Shown here in pieces: positions 1 to 9,147 of a DNA stretch of 46,556 bases. Source of the stretch: Pirellulales bacterium (lineage in GTDB: Bacteria > Planctomycetota > Planctomycetia > Pirellulales > Lacipirellulaceae); NCBI GenBank assembly GCA_022448345.1, contig JAKVCB010000016.1, positions 1-46,556 on the forward strand, given 5' to 3'. Made by a program: the position numbers and the translations under genes. Positions within the stretch are counted from its first letter, which is position 1; every line of letters begins with the position of its first letter. The notes beneath the pieces are model-generated. The model made no database searches and was not told where the DNA came from. It was given only the letters and a program-made list of their open reading frames with translations.

Positions 1-192
1 TAATCTGGAGGGCCTTGTCTGGCTTATTGTGGTGCCTCGCTTGACCCATTGTAGCAATCGCAATAAACTTTTCCGTCTGCGCCAGTGGTGCACACACGCT
101 GCATTTTCTGTCTGTTCTCTGCCTGCCTGTTCTCGTTATCGACATGTTAAGGGAGCGGGCCCCGATCGCCGCAACCCGAATTTGAAGCCAGC
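1..192. other. Leading intergenic segment upstream of secA
   Basis: No convincing gene lies here. The secA promoter is probably in this stretch, but I could not identify a clear -35/-10 pair or a strong Shine-Dalgarno sequence in front of the secA ATG. Confidence 0.4.
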
Positions 193-3100
193 ATGGAAAT
201 TCTCGAACGCATTTGGGAGTTTTTGTCGGCCATTGGCAACAGCTTTTTGGGCCGATTTGAGCGGGCCATCACCTCGCTGTTTGGATCGGCCAATGTGCGG
301 TATCTCAAGCGATTGCAGCCAAAGATCGAAGCGATCAATGCGCTGGAACCAAAATACCAGGCCATGGGTGATGAGGAGTTGTGTAGCCAGACGGTCGATT
401 TTCGTCGCCGGCTGGCTGCTGGTGAGACGCTCGACGATCTGTTAGTCGAAGCGTTTGCCGTATGCCGCGAAGCGGGGCGCCGCGTTCTGGGGATGCGCCA
501 TTATGACGTGCAATTGCTGGGAGGGATGATACTCCACAAAGGCAGTATCGCGGAGATGGTGACTGGTGAAGGCAAGACCCTGGTTGCTACCCTGCCAGCC
601 TATCTTAACGCTTTGTCGGGCAAGGGTGTCCACATAGTTACGGTGAATGATTACCTGGCGCGCCGCGACATGGAGTGGATGGGCCCACTTTTTCACAGCC
701 TGGGGATCACCGTTGGTACGATTCAAAGTGGCATGGAGTCGGGGGAGCGGCAGCGTGTCTATGCGTGTGATATTACCTACGGCACGAACAATGAGTTTGG
801 TTTTGATTACCTCCGTGACAACATGCGGATTGCTGCCGAGGGGGACGATCGGTATCCGAGTCGGGAACAACAATCCCAAGGTCGACTGAATTATGCGATT
901 GTCGATGAAGTCGACAATATCCTCATTGATGAGGCCCGCACACCCCTCATCATCTCAGGACCGGCTGAGGACGACATCACCAAGTATCAACGGGCGGATA
1001 AGGTTGCCCGACAACTCAAGCGAGATCTCCATTTTGAGGTTAAGGAGAAAGAGCATTCGGCGAACCTTACCGACGAGGGAGTCCGCGAAGCGGAAAAGTT
1101 AGCGGGTGTTGAAAGTTTCTACACGGCTGGCAATATGCAGTGGCCCCACCTCATCGACAACGCCCTGAAAGGACATTTTCTCTACAAACGGGATGTCAAT
1201 TATGTCGTTCAGGGGGGCGAGGTTGTCATCGTTGACGAATTTACCGGGCGGCTCATGCCGGGCAGGCACTGGAGCGATGGACTGCACCAGGCGGTTGAGG
1301 CCAAGGAAGGGGTGCCGATCAAAGAAGAGAATCAAACTCTGGCAACCATTACCCTGCAGAACTTTTTTAAGCTCTATAGCAAAATTTCGGGAATGACCGG
1401 AACGGCACTGACCGAAGCGGGTGAATTTTGGAAAATCTATGAGCTCGATGTGATTGGCATTCCCACCAATCGCACGATGCAACGACTTGAATTTCCGGAT
1501 GTGATTTACCGGTCCGAACCGGAAAAATACGTGGCGATTGCCGACGAGATTGAGAGACTCAATAAGTGGACCTCCCTGGAGTTAAAAAATGGCACCTCGA
1601 TCGTGGGGAAGCTTCATCGTGAAGACACCGATTCGATTGAGATTCAACTGCCAGAAGGCAAGAAGATTGAGTCAGTCTCGCGCGACAAAATGGCTCGTAT
1701 TCAAAAACCTGGACGCCCTGTTCTGGTCGGCACGGTTTCCATTGAAAAAAGTGAACGGATTTCAGATCTTCTCAACAAGCGAGGTATTCCGCACGAAGTA
1801 TTGAATGCCAAACATCATAAACGGGAAGCCGAGATTGTTGCCCAGGCAGGTCGCAAGTCCGCAGTAACGATTGCCACAAATATGGCGGGGCGTGGAACCG
1901 ATATTGTACTTGGTGGTAACCCCGAAACGATGGCCTGGGCTCAACTTCAGGATAAGTACGAGACACGGCTTGATGTTCCCAAGCAAGAGTGGGAAGAACT
2001 GATTGCTGAGATTGAGCAGCGCGAAAATATGAAGGTGCAGGGTGAGGAGGTCAAGCAATTGGGAGGCCTGCACATCATTGGCACGGAACGGCACGAGGCG
2101 CGACGGATTGATCTTCAACTCCGTGGCCGTTGTGGGCGGCAAGGGGATCCCGGAAGTAGCCGCTTCTACCTCTCGCTGGAAGATGACCTGATGAGGATCT
2201 TTGCCGGCGAATGGGTCAAGAATATGCTCACGCGGCTTGGAATGCAGGAAGGCGAGGCCATCGAAAGCAAGATGGTCAGTCGTCGTATCGAGGGGGCCCA
2301 GAAAAAAGTTGAAGAACGTAACTTTGAGGTGCGTAAGAATCTACTTGAATACGACGAGGTGATGGACGAACAGCGGAAACGCGTTTACACCTACCGGCAA
2401 CGTATCCTCGATGGCATCAACTGTCGCGACCTCATTACAGAAATGATTGGCGAGCAGATCACAGAACACCTTACCAACTATCTGGGTTCTAATTATGGGC
2501 AAGAGGTTTTTGCCGCATCGGCAGGCCGCTTGCTGAACACGCAACTGGAAGCACGTGACTACCGTAATTGCCCCTTTTCAGAAGCCGAGCGAATTGCCCA
2601 CGATGAAGCTTACCGTATGGCTGAGTCGCAAGTGCTGGATGCCATCGAAGAGAATTTGCCCACCGATGAAGAGCAGAGTGAATGGAATTGGGATGCCCTT
2701 GCGAAGTGGTGTAACAGTCGTTGGGGTACCAACCTCCGTGATCGCGATTTGAGGCGAGTTGGGCATGACGATGTGGCAGAAGTGCTGATTGAAAAGGCAC
2801 AAGAAGCAATCGGCAAGATCGATCTCACAGAATGTCAACGTTTTCTGGAACCCGATTTCAGCCGACACACCTGTTGTGCGTGGCTGGGCGACAAGTTTGG
2901 CATCACAATCTCGGTGGCAGACATCGCCGAACTGGAGCCCGATCAGTTCATCGATTTTGCCCAACAGCAGGCCATTGATGCGTATGACCATCGCGAGTCT
3001 GAGTATCCGGTTCTTGCTGCACTGCTGCAGTTCTCGCATCGTGCCGCTGGTACACAATCGCAGGGATTTCGGCGAGAAGAACTTGTCGAGTGGGCCAAAA

Positions 3101-3891
3101 AACGCTTTGGCGTTGAGCTGAGTGTTGACGATTTCAAGAACAAACAACGTGAAGAAATCCGCAAGTTGTTGGTCGAACACAGTCGACAGACGAACGCCAG
3201 GGCAAATGAAGTTTCTGCCGAGGCACGCCGTAGGCTTGATCAGCTCTTTGATGGATCGCCTCACGCTTCAACCCTGACGGCTGTCACCGGAAGTAATGGT
3301 CAGCTTGACAACCTGGCGGACTGGCTTTCGGAAACATGTGAAGTCCAAATTAAAGCAGAAGAACTTGGTCAGCTTGATCATGACCAAGCCTGGTTGCGTG
3401 TCTCGCAATTTGTAGAGGATCGCTATCGGCCCGAAATGCGACGAATGGAACGGGCCTTGCTGCTGCAAATCCTCGACAGTTACTGGAAAGAGCACCTGTT
3501 GGCGATGGATCACCTTCGCTCCAGTGTTGGGTTGCGCGGCTATGCCCAGGTAGATCCCAAGGTCGAATATAAACGCGAAGGTATGCGGCTTTTCGACGCA
3601 ATGTGGATTTCGGTGGGGAATTCGGTCACGGACCTGATCTTTAAAATGGAACAGCTCGACGAGAATTTTGTCGGTAGTACTTGGACGGAGTCTGAAGCGA
3701 TTCACGAAGATGCAGCCCCTGCAAGCGAGATCGAGCGCCAACAGCAGGCTGCAATTGCTGGTACCGAAGCGGATAAGAAGCTGGAGCCAATCCGAAACCG
3801 ACAGCAACGTGTTCCGCGCAATGCGCCTTGTCCCTGCGGAAGTGGTAAGAAGTTTAAGAATTGTTGCATGCGTGGTGTGGGAGCAGCGTGA
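193..3891 (+). CDS. secA: Preprotein translocase ATPase SecA, enlarged
   Basis: Motor ATPase that drives Sec-dependent export through SecYEG. The 1232-residue product has the N-terminal SecA helices, Walker A (GEGKT, about residues 125-129), the DEVD box (238-241) followed by ILIDEARTPLIISG, the second nucleotide-binding fold (GTVSIEKSE near 513, ATNMAGRGTDIVLGG near 561, LRGRCGRQGDPG near 643) and a C-terminal SEC-C zinc motif (APCPCGSGKKFKNCC, about 1211-1225). It is about 330 residues longer than E. coli SecA. One extra block at about 455-505 sits just before the GTVSIEKSE strand and looks beta-rich. The larger extra block at about 830-1080, before the conserved MRRMERALLLQILDSYWKEHL helix, consists of four related units of about 42 residues. 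The ATG at 193 gives a normal SecA N-terminus. A Kdo transferase gene follows in the same direction. Confidence 0.97.
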   Translation: MEILERIWEFLSAIGNSFLGRFERAITSLFGSANVRYLKRLQPKIEAINALEPKYQAMGDEELCSQTVDFRRRLAAGETLDDLLVEAFAVCREAGRRVLGMRHYDVQLLGGMILHKGSIAEMVTGEGKTLVATLPAYLNALSGKGVHIVTVNDYLARRDMEWMGPLFHSLGITVGTIQSGMESGERQRVYACDITYGTNNEFGFDYLRDNMRIAAEGDDRYPSREQQSQGRLNYAIVDEVDNILIDEARTPLIISGPAEDDITKYQRADKVARQLKRDLHFEVKEKEHSANLTDEGVREAEKLAGVESFYTAGNMQWPHLIDNALKGHFLYKRDVNYVVQGGEVVIVDEFTGRLMPGRHWSDGLHQAVEAKEGVPIKEENQTLATITLQNFFKLYSKISGMTGTALTEAGEFWKIYELDVIGIPTNRTMQRLEFPDVIYRSEPEKYVAIADEIERLNKWTSLELKNGTSIVGKLHREDTDSIEIQLPEGKKIESVSRDKMARIQKPGRPVLVGTVSIEKSERISDLLNKRGIPHEVLNAKHHKREAEIVAQAGRKSAVTIATNMAGRGTDIVLGGNPETMAWAQLQDKYETRLDVPKQEWEELIAEIEQRENMKVQGEEVKQLGGLHIIGTERHEARRIDLQLRGRCGRQGDPGSSRFYLSLEDDLMRIFAGEWVKNMLTRLGMQEGEAIESKMVSRRIEGAQKKVEERNFEVRKNLLEYDEVMDEQRKRVYTYRQRILDGINCRDLITEMIGEQITEHLTNYLGSNYGQEVFAASAGRLLNTQLEARDYRNCPFSEAERIAHDEAYRMAESQVLDAIEENLPTDEEQSEWNWDALAKWCNSRWGTNLRDRDLRRVGHDDVAEVLIEKAQEAIGKIDLTECQRFLEPDFSRHTCCAWLGDKFGITISVADIAELEPDQFIDFAQQQAIDAYDHRESEYPVLAALLQFSHRAAGTQSQGFRREELVEWAKKRFGVELSVDDFKNKQREEIRKLLVEHSRQTNARANEVSAEARRRLDQLFDGSPHASTLTAVTGSNGQLDNLADWLSETCEVQIKAEELGQLDHDQAWLRVSQFVEDRYRPEMRRMERALLLQILDSYWKEHLLAMDHLRSSVGLRGYAQVDPKVEYKREGMRLFDAMWISVGNSVTDLIFKMEQLDENFVGSTWTESEAIHEDAAPASEIERQQQAAIAGTEADKKLEPIRNRQQRVPRNAPCPCGSGKKFKNCCMRGVGAA

Positions 3892-3990
3892 AACACGCCG
3901 TTTGTGTTGACATCGATAGGGACTTAAAGCAATCAGTGGGCCTTGCCTGAGGCTCGCCAGTTGCCGATCAATTTGGAAAAGGAATTCCTC

Positions 3991-5310
3991 GTGCCACGCA
4001 TTGTGTGCTGGTGTTTGAATCTCGCTTATCTGGCATTGCTCATTCTCGGGTTTCCCTGGATCGTGTGGGCGATGCTGCGAAAAGGCAAGTATCGGGAGGG
4101 CTACCGAGAAAAATTCTTCGGTTGGGTAGCCCAGCGGGATCATCAACGACCTTGTGCCTGGTTTCATGCAGTGAGCGTTGGTGAGGTCAATTTGCTTGCC
4201 AAAACGGTCGCTCAGTTTCATCGCCAGTTTCCGGAATGGGAGATTGTCCTATCGACGACGACCCAAACAGGCTTTGAGTTGGCGTGCCGCAAATACAGTG
4301 ATTACCGCGTGTTTTATTGCCCGCTCGATTTTAGTTGGGCGGTGCGCCGTGCGGTCCACCGGATTCAGCCTTGCCTGCTCGTGTTGGCGGAACTGGAACT
4401 GTGGCCCAATCTCATTCAGGCAGCAAGAGAGCAAGGCTGTTGTGTGGCAGTTGTTAACGGTCGGTTGAGCGATCAGAGCTATCGAGGTTATCGGCGCATA
4501 CGATGGTTGGTTGCCCGCATCCTTAAGCAAATCGATCTCGTGGCAGTGCAGGACGAGAATACAGGGGCCCGATTTCTCGAGTTAGGTGCCCGACCGGAAG
4601 TGGTTCACGTGACCGGTTCGCTTAAATACGACGGAGCCGAAACGAATCGTGCAAATCCAAAAACCAGCCAACTTCGGGAGGTGGCTGGTATCGCCGAAGG
4701 GGATATCGTGCTGATGGCTGGAAGCACCCAGCACCCTGAAGAAGCGTATGCGCTTGATATTTTTCAGCACCTGGTTGGCGACTATCCACAGCTTCGACTG
4801 GTGCTGGTGCCCCGTCATCGCGAACGATTTGACGAAGTGGCCCACCTGCTAGAGCGGTCTGAAGTTGCCTGGAGCCGCCGCTCAGAACTTCCGGCGACTG
4901 GAGCCAAAAACCAGCACCCGGCAGCGAGAATCCTCCTGGTCGACACGATTGGAGAACTGGGAGCATGGTGGGGAGTGGCGCAAATTGCCTTTGTCGGCGG
5001 TAGTTTTGGCAAACGTGGAGGGCAGAATATGCTTGAGCCGGCTGCCTATGGGGCTGCGGTCTCGTTTGGGCCTCACACCAGGAATTTTCGTGATATCGTC
5101 GGTGCGCTGCTCGCCGCCAATGCGGCGCATGTTGTCCATGATGGCGCCGAACTGGAAGAGTTTGTGCGGCACTGTCTGCAGGAACCATCCGCCGCACAAC
5201 GACTCGGTCAAAATGCCCAGCGGCTTGTGGCAAGTCAACTGGGGGCGACCCGAAAGACGGTTGATTTGCTTACCGTGACGCTACAAAGGACTTCTCTGAA
5301 GGCGGCCTAA
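3991..5310 (+). CDS. waaA: 3-deoxy-D-manno-octulosonic acid (Kdo) transferase
   Basis: GT30-family membrane-anchored glycosyltransferase that adds Kdo to lipid A precursors, which implies an LPS-containing outer membrane. The N-terminal hydrophobic anchor (LNLAYLALLILGFPWIVWAM) precedes the cytoplasmic GT-B fold. Diagnostic motifs are WFHAVSVGEVNL (with the expected catalytic Glu), STTTQTGFELA, FYCPLDF, LVLAELELWPN, VVNGRLSD, VTGSLKYD and FVGGSFGKRGGQNMLEPAAYG. I chose the GTG at 3991 because AAAAGGA lies 7-8 bases upstream and the protein then begins at the membrane anchor. A TTG at 3943 would add 16 residues. The gene starts 99 bp after secA in the same direction and ends 11 bp from the convergent rhomboid-like gene. 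Confidence 0.93.
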   Translation: MPRIVCWCLNLAYLALLILGFPWIVWAMLRKGKYREGYREKFFGWVAQRDHQRPCAWFHAVSVGEVNLLAKTVAQFHRQFPEWEIVLSTTTQTGFELACRKYSDYRVFYCPLDFSWAVRRAVHRIQPCLLVLAELELWPNLIQAAREQGCCVAVVNGRLSDQSYRGYRRIRWLVARILKQIDLVAVQDENTGARFLELGARPEVVHVTGSLKYDGAETNRANPKTSQLREVAGIAEGDIVLMAGSTQHPEEAYALDIFQHLVGDYPQLRLVLVPRHRERFDEVAHLLERSEVAWSRRSELPATGAKNQHPAARILLVDTIGELGAWWGVAQIAFVGGSFGKRGGQNMLEPAAYGAAVSFGPHTRNFRDIVGALLAANAAHVVHDGAELEEFVRHCLQEPSAAQRLGQNAQRLVASQLGATRKTVDLLTVTLQRTSLKAA

Positions 5311-5321
5311 CGCCCACGAAG

Positions 5322-6164
5322 TCAGGACGAACTCTCTTCGGCAGGCTCGGCAACCACATGTTCGTGGTTGTTAAGATGTTCAGGGCAGTAGCAGGATTGG
5401 CCTGCGCATTTTGAACAGTACCGAAAGGATGTACGGGGTGCGTCTTTGATCGAAAGACCACATATCCTGCAGCGGTGGATCAACCGTGTGGGTGTCTGTA
5501 ACGCTTTCGACTGATGTTGCGTCCGCCGGTATCCTTGTTTCATACCTTGCCGGATATCACGCCCGAAAAATAAGAGATAATTCAGCACGGCCGCGACGAT
5601 CATGAGCTTCGACAACCAAACAGGATCGGTTAGGAGTGTGTAGCCATAGAGGATCCACGTTACCAGGGCCAACCACTTGACTTTAACCGGAAGGATAAAG
5701 AAGAGATTGAGGGTAAAATCAGGAAAAAGGCGGGCAAAGGCCAGAAAGACGCTTCCGTAAAGAAAGGAGTTTGTGGCAAGTTGCGTTCCGGCACCGAACC
5801 ACCAGCCGACCAAGGCAAATGCAAGCGAGGCAAAGTAGCCAATGAACAAGTAACTGTTGTATCGAAAGGTACTCCAGGCCGATTCGAGTGATGTACCGAA
5901 CAGGTAGAACAGGTACCAGTAAAAAAACGCAAACAGAGGGTTAATAAGCGGGGGTTCAAACAAGTAAGTCACAACCCGCCAAACCTCTCCCGAGGCAACC
6001 CGGTCGGGGATCAATACAATACTTTGTAGTAGCCTTGTGCCACCGTTCTCCCTATTGAGATAGGTTGCCACGTAGCAGAGGACCTGCCCGGCGATCAAAA
6101 CTAATGTGACGTTTGGCGGGGAATACCGACCAAACTTCGACTCCAAACGAGAGATCAGGGACAT
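5322..6164 (-). CDS. Rhomboid/Derlin-fold membrane protein with C-terminal zinc-finger-like tail
   Basis: 280-residue polytopic membrane protein. About six hydrophobic segments lie between residues 15 and 205, in a rhomboid-like order including the large loop with EVWRVVTYLFEPPLINP. The place where active rhomboids have GxSG reads NSFLYGSVFLAFA, so the usual Ser-His dyad is not evident and the protein may be a non-proteolytic Derlin-like member. The last 50 residues are soluble and carry CRICGLSIKD, then CSKCAGQSCYCPEHLNNHEH, a Cys/His arrangement suited to binding one or two Zn ions (B-box or zinc-ribbon-like). The ATG at 6164 is divergent from the ABC transporter start at 6288, so the 123 bp between them probably hold both promoters. 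The membrane fold is well supported; the function is unknown. Confidence 0.72.
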   Translation of the reverse strand: MSLISRLESKFGRYSPPNVTLVLIAGQVLCYVATYLNRENGGTRLLQSIVLIPDRVASGEVWRVVTYLFEPPLINPLFAFFYWYLFYLFGTSLESAWSTFRYNSYLFIGYFASLAFALVGWWFGAGTQLATNSFLYGSVFLAFARLFPDFTLNLFFILPVKVKWLALVTWILYGYTLLTDPVWLSKLMIVAAVLNYLLFFGRDIRQGMKQGYRRTQHQSKALQTPTRLIHRCRICGLSIKDAPRTSFRYCSKCAGQSCYCPEHLNNHEHVVAEPAEESSS

Positions 6165-6287
6165 TTTTGGCTGGGGTAGGATGGGGGAGAGGATTTCAAC
6201 TCGGCAAAGTATCGCAGGTCGCCACTTTGCTGGCTACCGTGTTGTCCCCTGTCCCCAACCCATCGGGGGCACTATAATCGGAGCGAA

Positions 6288-7322
6288 ATGGCTGTTATCG
6301 AAATCCGCGGGCTTGAAAAAACGTACCGCGTCTATCAAAAGCAGGAAGGTCTGCTGGCCGCAGTAAGGGGCCTCTTCAATCGCGAATACCGCGAGGTGCA
6401 GGCGGTTCGTGGGATCGATTTGGACGTTGCCGAAGGTGAATTTGTTGCCTTTCTGGGGCCGAACGGGGCCGGCAAAACGACCACGCTCAAGCTCCTTTCG
6501 GGCGTGATCAACCCCACAGCCGGCCAGGCGAGCGTGATGGGTTTTGTACCGTGGCAGCGCGAAAATGCCTATCGCAGACGGTTTGCCCTGGTAATGGGCC
6601 AAAAAAATCAACTCTGGTGGGATTTGCCAGCTGCCGAGTCGTTTCGCCTTCATCAGCAGATTTATGCCATTGATCCGGTGGAATTTCAGTCGGTGCAAGA
6701 CGAATTGACAGACCTGCTCGAAGTCCGTCACGTCCTGAATCAACCGGTGCGGGAACTGTCGCTGGGTGAGCGGATGAAGATGGAACTGACCGCAGCCCTG
6801 TTGCACTCGCCGGAAGTTCTTTTCCTCGATGAGCCAACGATTGGTCTGGATGTTGTGGCGCAGCGCAATATTCAGAAGTTTCTCAAGCATTACCAGGAAC
6901 TTCGTCGGGTGACCATCTTGTTGACCAGTCATTATATGAAGGACGTCGCTGCCCTCTGCAAACGTGTGGTGATCATCAATCATGGCCGGATCATGTACGA
7001 TGGTTCCCTGTTGGGGATTGTGGACCAGTTCAGTAGCCACAAGGTGCTGACTTTGCAGTTTGGCGATGGCGAAATGCCTGGCGACCTTGCCCGTTATGGA
7101 GATATTGTTGAAATTGCTGATCCCAAAGCAAAGTTGCGTGTTGAGCGGAACGTGATTGCTGACGTTTTATCTTCGGTGTTGGCCAATCACACTATTGAAG
7201 ACATAAGTGTCGAGGATCCTCCCTTGGAGGATGTCATAGCGGAGGTATTCGCACAAACGGGCGCCGATGCACAGAAAATCGCCGCGACCACGGCAGCGTC
7301 GACGGTTCAGCGGACAGGATAA
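6288..7322 (+). CDS. ABC-2-type exporter, ATP-binding subunit
   Basis: Cytoplasmic ATPase of an ABC-2 exporter. It shows Walker A GPNGAGKTT (about residues 58-66), a Q-loop region (VMGQKNQLWWDLPA), a variant signature LSLGERMKME instead of LSGGQ, Walker B VLFLDEPTIGLD and the switch His in TSHYMKDV. The N-terminal extension (YRVYQKQEGLLAAVRGLFNREYREVQAV) and the C-terminal domain ending in EDPPLEDVIAEVF match the COG4586-like group that works with paired ABC-2 permeases. The start is supported by GGAG just upstream of ATG 6288. Two permease genes follow on the same strand. The substrate cannot be told from sequence. Confidence 0.93.
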   Translation: MAVIEIRGLEKTYRVYQKQEGLLAAVRGLFNREYREVQAVRGIDLDVAEGEFVAFLGPNGAGKTTTLKLLSGVINPTAGQASVMGFVPWQRENAYRRRFALVMGQKNQLWWDLPAAESFRLHQQIYAIDPVEFQSVQDELTDLLEVRHVLNQPVRELSLGERMKMELTAALLHSPEVLFLDEPTIGLDVVAQRNIQKFLKHYQELRRVTILLTSHYMKDVAALCKRVVIINHGRIMYDGSLLGIVDQFSSHKVLTLQFGDGEMPGDLARYGDIVEIADPKAKLRVERNVIADVLSSVLANHTIEDISVEDPPLEDVIAEVFAQTGADAQKIAATTAASTVQRTG

Positions 7323-7431
7323 GTAGCTTCGTTAAGACTCTCTGAAATCGCGCGCTCCCTACAACTGCCCCCAACCACGGATCCACCATTGTTCTCGTAG
7401 GATTGTCCCTGCCGTTAGCCCTCCGTTCCCT

Positions 7432-8247
7432 ATGACCGCACGAATTCTCACCTGGTGGACGATTCTCCGCATTTGCGTCGAGGAGCGGATTGTTTATCGG
7501 GGCGATTTTGCACTCGGCACGTTGATGCGTTTTCTGCCGATCATTACGCAAATTTTCTTGTGGACTGCCGTTTTTACAGCTGCCGGGACCGGTTCGATCA
7601 AAGGTTATACGCGTAACGAAATGGTTGCCTATTATTTACTGGCGATGTTGGCCCGCGCGTTTTCGAGCATGCCTGGGCTGGCCTCCGGGATTACCTTGCA
7701 AATCCGCAATGGGGAGATCAAAAAGTTCCTTATTCAGCCAATCGACTTGATCACGTTTCTGCTCTTGTCACGGATTGCCCACAAATTGGTTTATTACCTG
7801 GTGGCAGCTGCCCCGTTCGCATTCGTATTCTTTCTTTGTCGCGATTTTTTTTCTGGATGGCCCGATCCCGGGGTTATTGCAGCATTTGTAATATCACTGG
7901 TGTTAGGGTTTCTGCTGGGGTTTTTTCTGGAAGCGACGATCGGGATGATTGGTTTTTGGTTTCTAGAGGTAAGTTCTCTGTTATTCATTTACATGTTGTT
8001 CAATTTCTTTTTTTCCGGACACATGTTTCCTCTCGATATTCTTCCTGAGCCGTGGTTTACCCTGGTCGATTATCTTCCACTCAAGTATCTCGCGTACTTT
8101 CCCGCGGCGATTTTTCTCGGAAAGGTGAGTGGGCCCGATTTGGTCCATGGCCTGCTCGTCGAAACAGCTTGGGTTGCATTCTTTATGATTAGCGCTCGTG
8201 TTGCAATGAAAAAAGGGTTCAATCGCTACAGTGGCTATGGTGGATAA
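7432..8247 (+). CDS. ABC-2-type exporter, permease subunit 1
   Basis: 271-residue integral membrane protein with about six hydrophobic segments, typical of the ABC-2 permease family (COG4587-like). The recognisable region [20 protein letters not shown] corresponds to the conserved cytoplasmic coupling segment, which is followed by long hydrophobic helices ([20 protein letters not shown] and others). It follows the ATPase gene by 109 bp and is followed directly by the second permease, so the three genes probably form one operon making a heteromeric exporter. Confidence 0.88.
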   Translation: MTARILTWWTILRICVEERIVYRGDFALGTLMRFLPIITQIFLWTAVFTAAGTGSIKGYTRNEMVAYYLLAMLARAFSSMPGLASGITLQIRNGEIKKFLIQPIDLITFLLLSRIAHKLVYYLVAAAPFAFVFFLCRDFFSGWPDPGVIAAFVISLVLGFLLGFFLEATIGMIGFWFLEVSSLLFIYMLFNFFFSGHMFPLDILPEPWFTLVDYLPLKYLAYFPAAIFLGKVSGPDLVHGLLVETAWVAFFMISARVAMKKGFNRYSGYGG

Positions 8248-8251
8248 CGCG

Positions 8252-9127
8252 ATGCAGCGTGAAACAACAACGACTGGTCATGACGAGCTTCGCCGGCAGA
8301 GCCGTTTGCATTCCTGGGCAAAATACTTGCAAGTATTTGGTACCTTTGCCCGCAACAGTCTCATCCGTGATATGACATTTCGTGTCGATTTCATCATTCA
8401 ACTGATTTCATCGACCTCGTTTGTGATCATGAATCTCGGTTTTTATCTTTTGATTTACCAGTACACGAATTCTATCGCTGGCTGGAGTCAATTCGAGTTC
8501 TTTGTCTTCATCGCCACAACGATGCTCGTCAACAGCATGGTCCAGGCGTTCTTCATGCCAAACGTCCAAGAGTTTAGCGAACTGATTCGCACGGGGAATC
8601 TTGATTTTGCCCTGCTCAAGCCGATTGACACCCAGTTCTTGATCTCGCTACAGAAAGTCAGTTGGCCCTCGCTGGGTAATTTTGGTGTGGCTCTGATCCT
8701 GCTTTTTTATTCGTTGGGCCACCTCTCTGACGGAGCCCCTTCCTGGGCTGGGATGCTACTCTACCCGGTCTACGTGTTGGCTGGGGCGAGCATTCTCTAT
8801 AGCGTGATGATTGCGCTTGCAGCCACCAGTATTTGGTTGGGACGAAACCAGTCACTTTATGACTTTTGGTTTTACATCACCAACTTTTCACGCTACCCGA
8901 TGGGAATTTACGACGGTCGGTGGGGCACTCCCATGCGACAGGTGTTTACCTTTGTGATTCCGATTCTCATCGTGATCAACGTGCCAGCGGGAATACTTGC
9001 CAAGCCGCTCGATCCAGCTTATTGGAAGCTGGCACTGTTTGCTGTGGCAGCGACGGTTGTCAGCTTTTGGGCAAGCCGACTCGTCTTTCAAAAAGCACTT
9101 CGGAGTTACCGGAGTGCAAGCAGTTGA
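8252..9127 (+). CDS. ABC-2-type exporter, permease subunit 2
   Basis: Second membrane subunit, with about six transmembrane helices. The coupling motif LIRTGNLDFALLKPIDTQFL is the counterpart of the one in permease 1 and is typical of COG3694. Start choice is uncertain: GTG 8231 and ATG 8237 both overlap the end of permease 1, while ATG 8252 follows its stop codon and has GGTGGA 7 bases upstream, so I prefer 8252. The tight spacing suggests translational coupling and a 1:1 heterodimer with permease 1. Confidence 0.87.
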   Translation: MQRETTTTGHDELRRQSRLHSWAKYLQVFGTFARNSLIRDMTFRVDFIIQLISSTSFVIMNLGFYLLIYQYTNSIAGWSQFEFFVFIATTMLVNSMVQAFFMPNVQEFSELIRTGNLDFALLKPIDTQFLISLQKVSWPSLGNFGVALILLFYSLGHLSDGAPSWAGMLLYPVYVLAGASILYSVMIALAATSIWLGRNQSLYDFWFYITNFSRYPMGIYDGRWGTPMRQVFTFVIPILIVINVPAGILAKPLDPAYWKLALFAVAATVVSFWASRLVFQKALRSYRSASS

Positions 9128-9147
9128 GGCTGACAAGGCGTAATGGT

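Noticed and set aside
29-445. Open frame overlapping the start of secA
   Set aside because: It runs through the coding part of secA in another frame, and its composition (many Arg, Ser, Cys) is not protein-like.
3268-4221. Long minus-strand open frame of 317 codons across the end of secA and the start of waaA
   Set aside because: Antisense to two well-supported genes; no ribosome-binding site and no recognisable domain.
6234-7040. Minus-strand open frame opposite the ABC ATPase
   Set aside because: Mirror of the conserved ATPase coding sequence, with no domain of its own.
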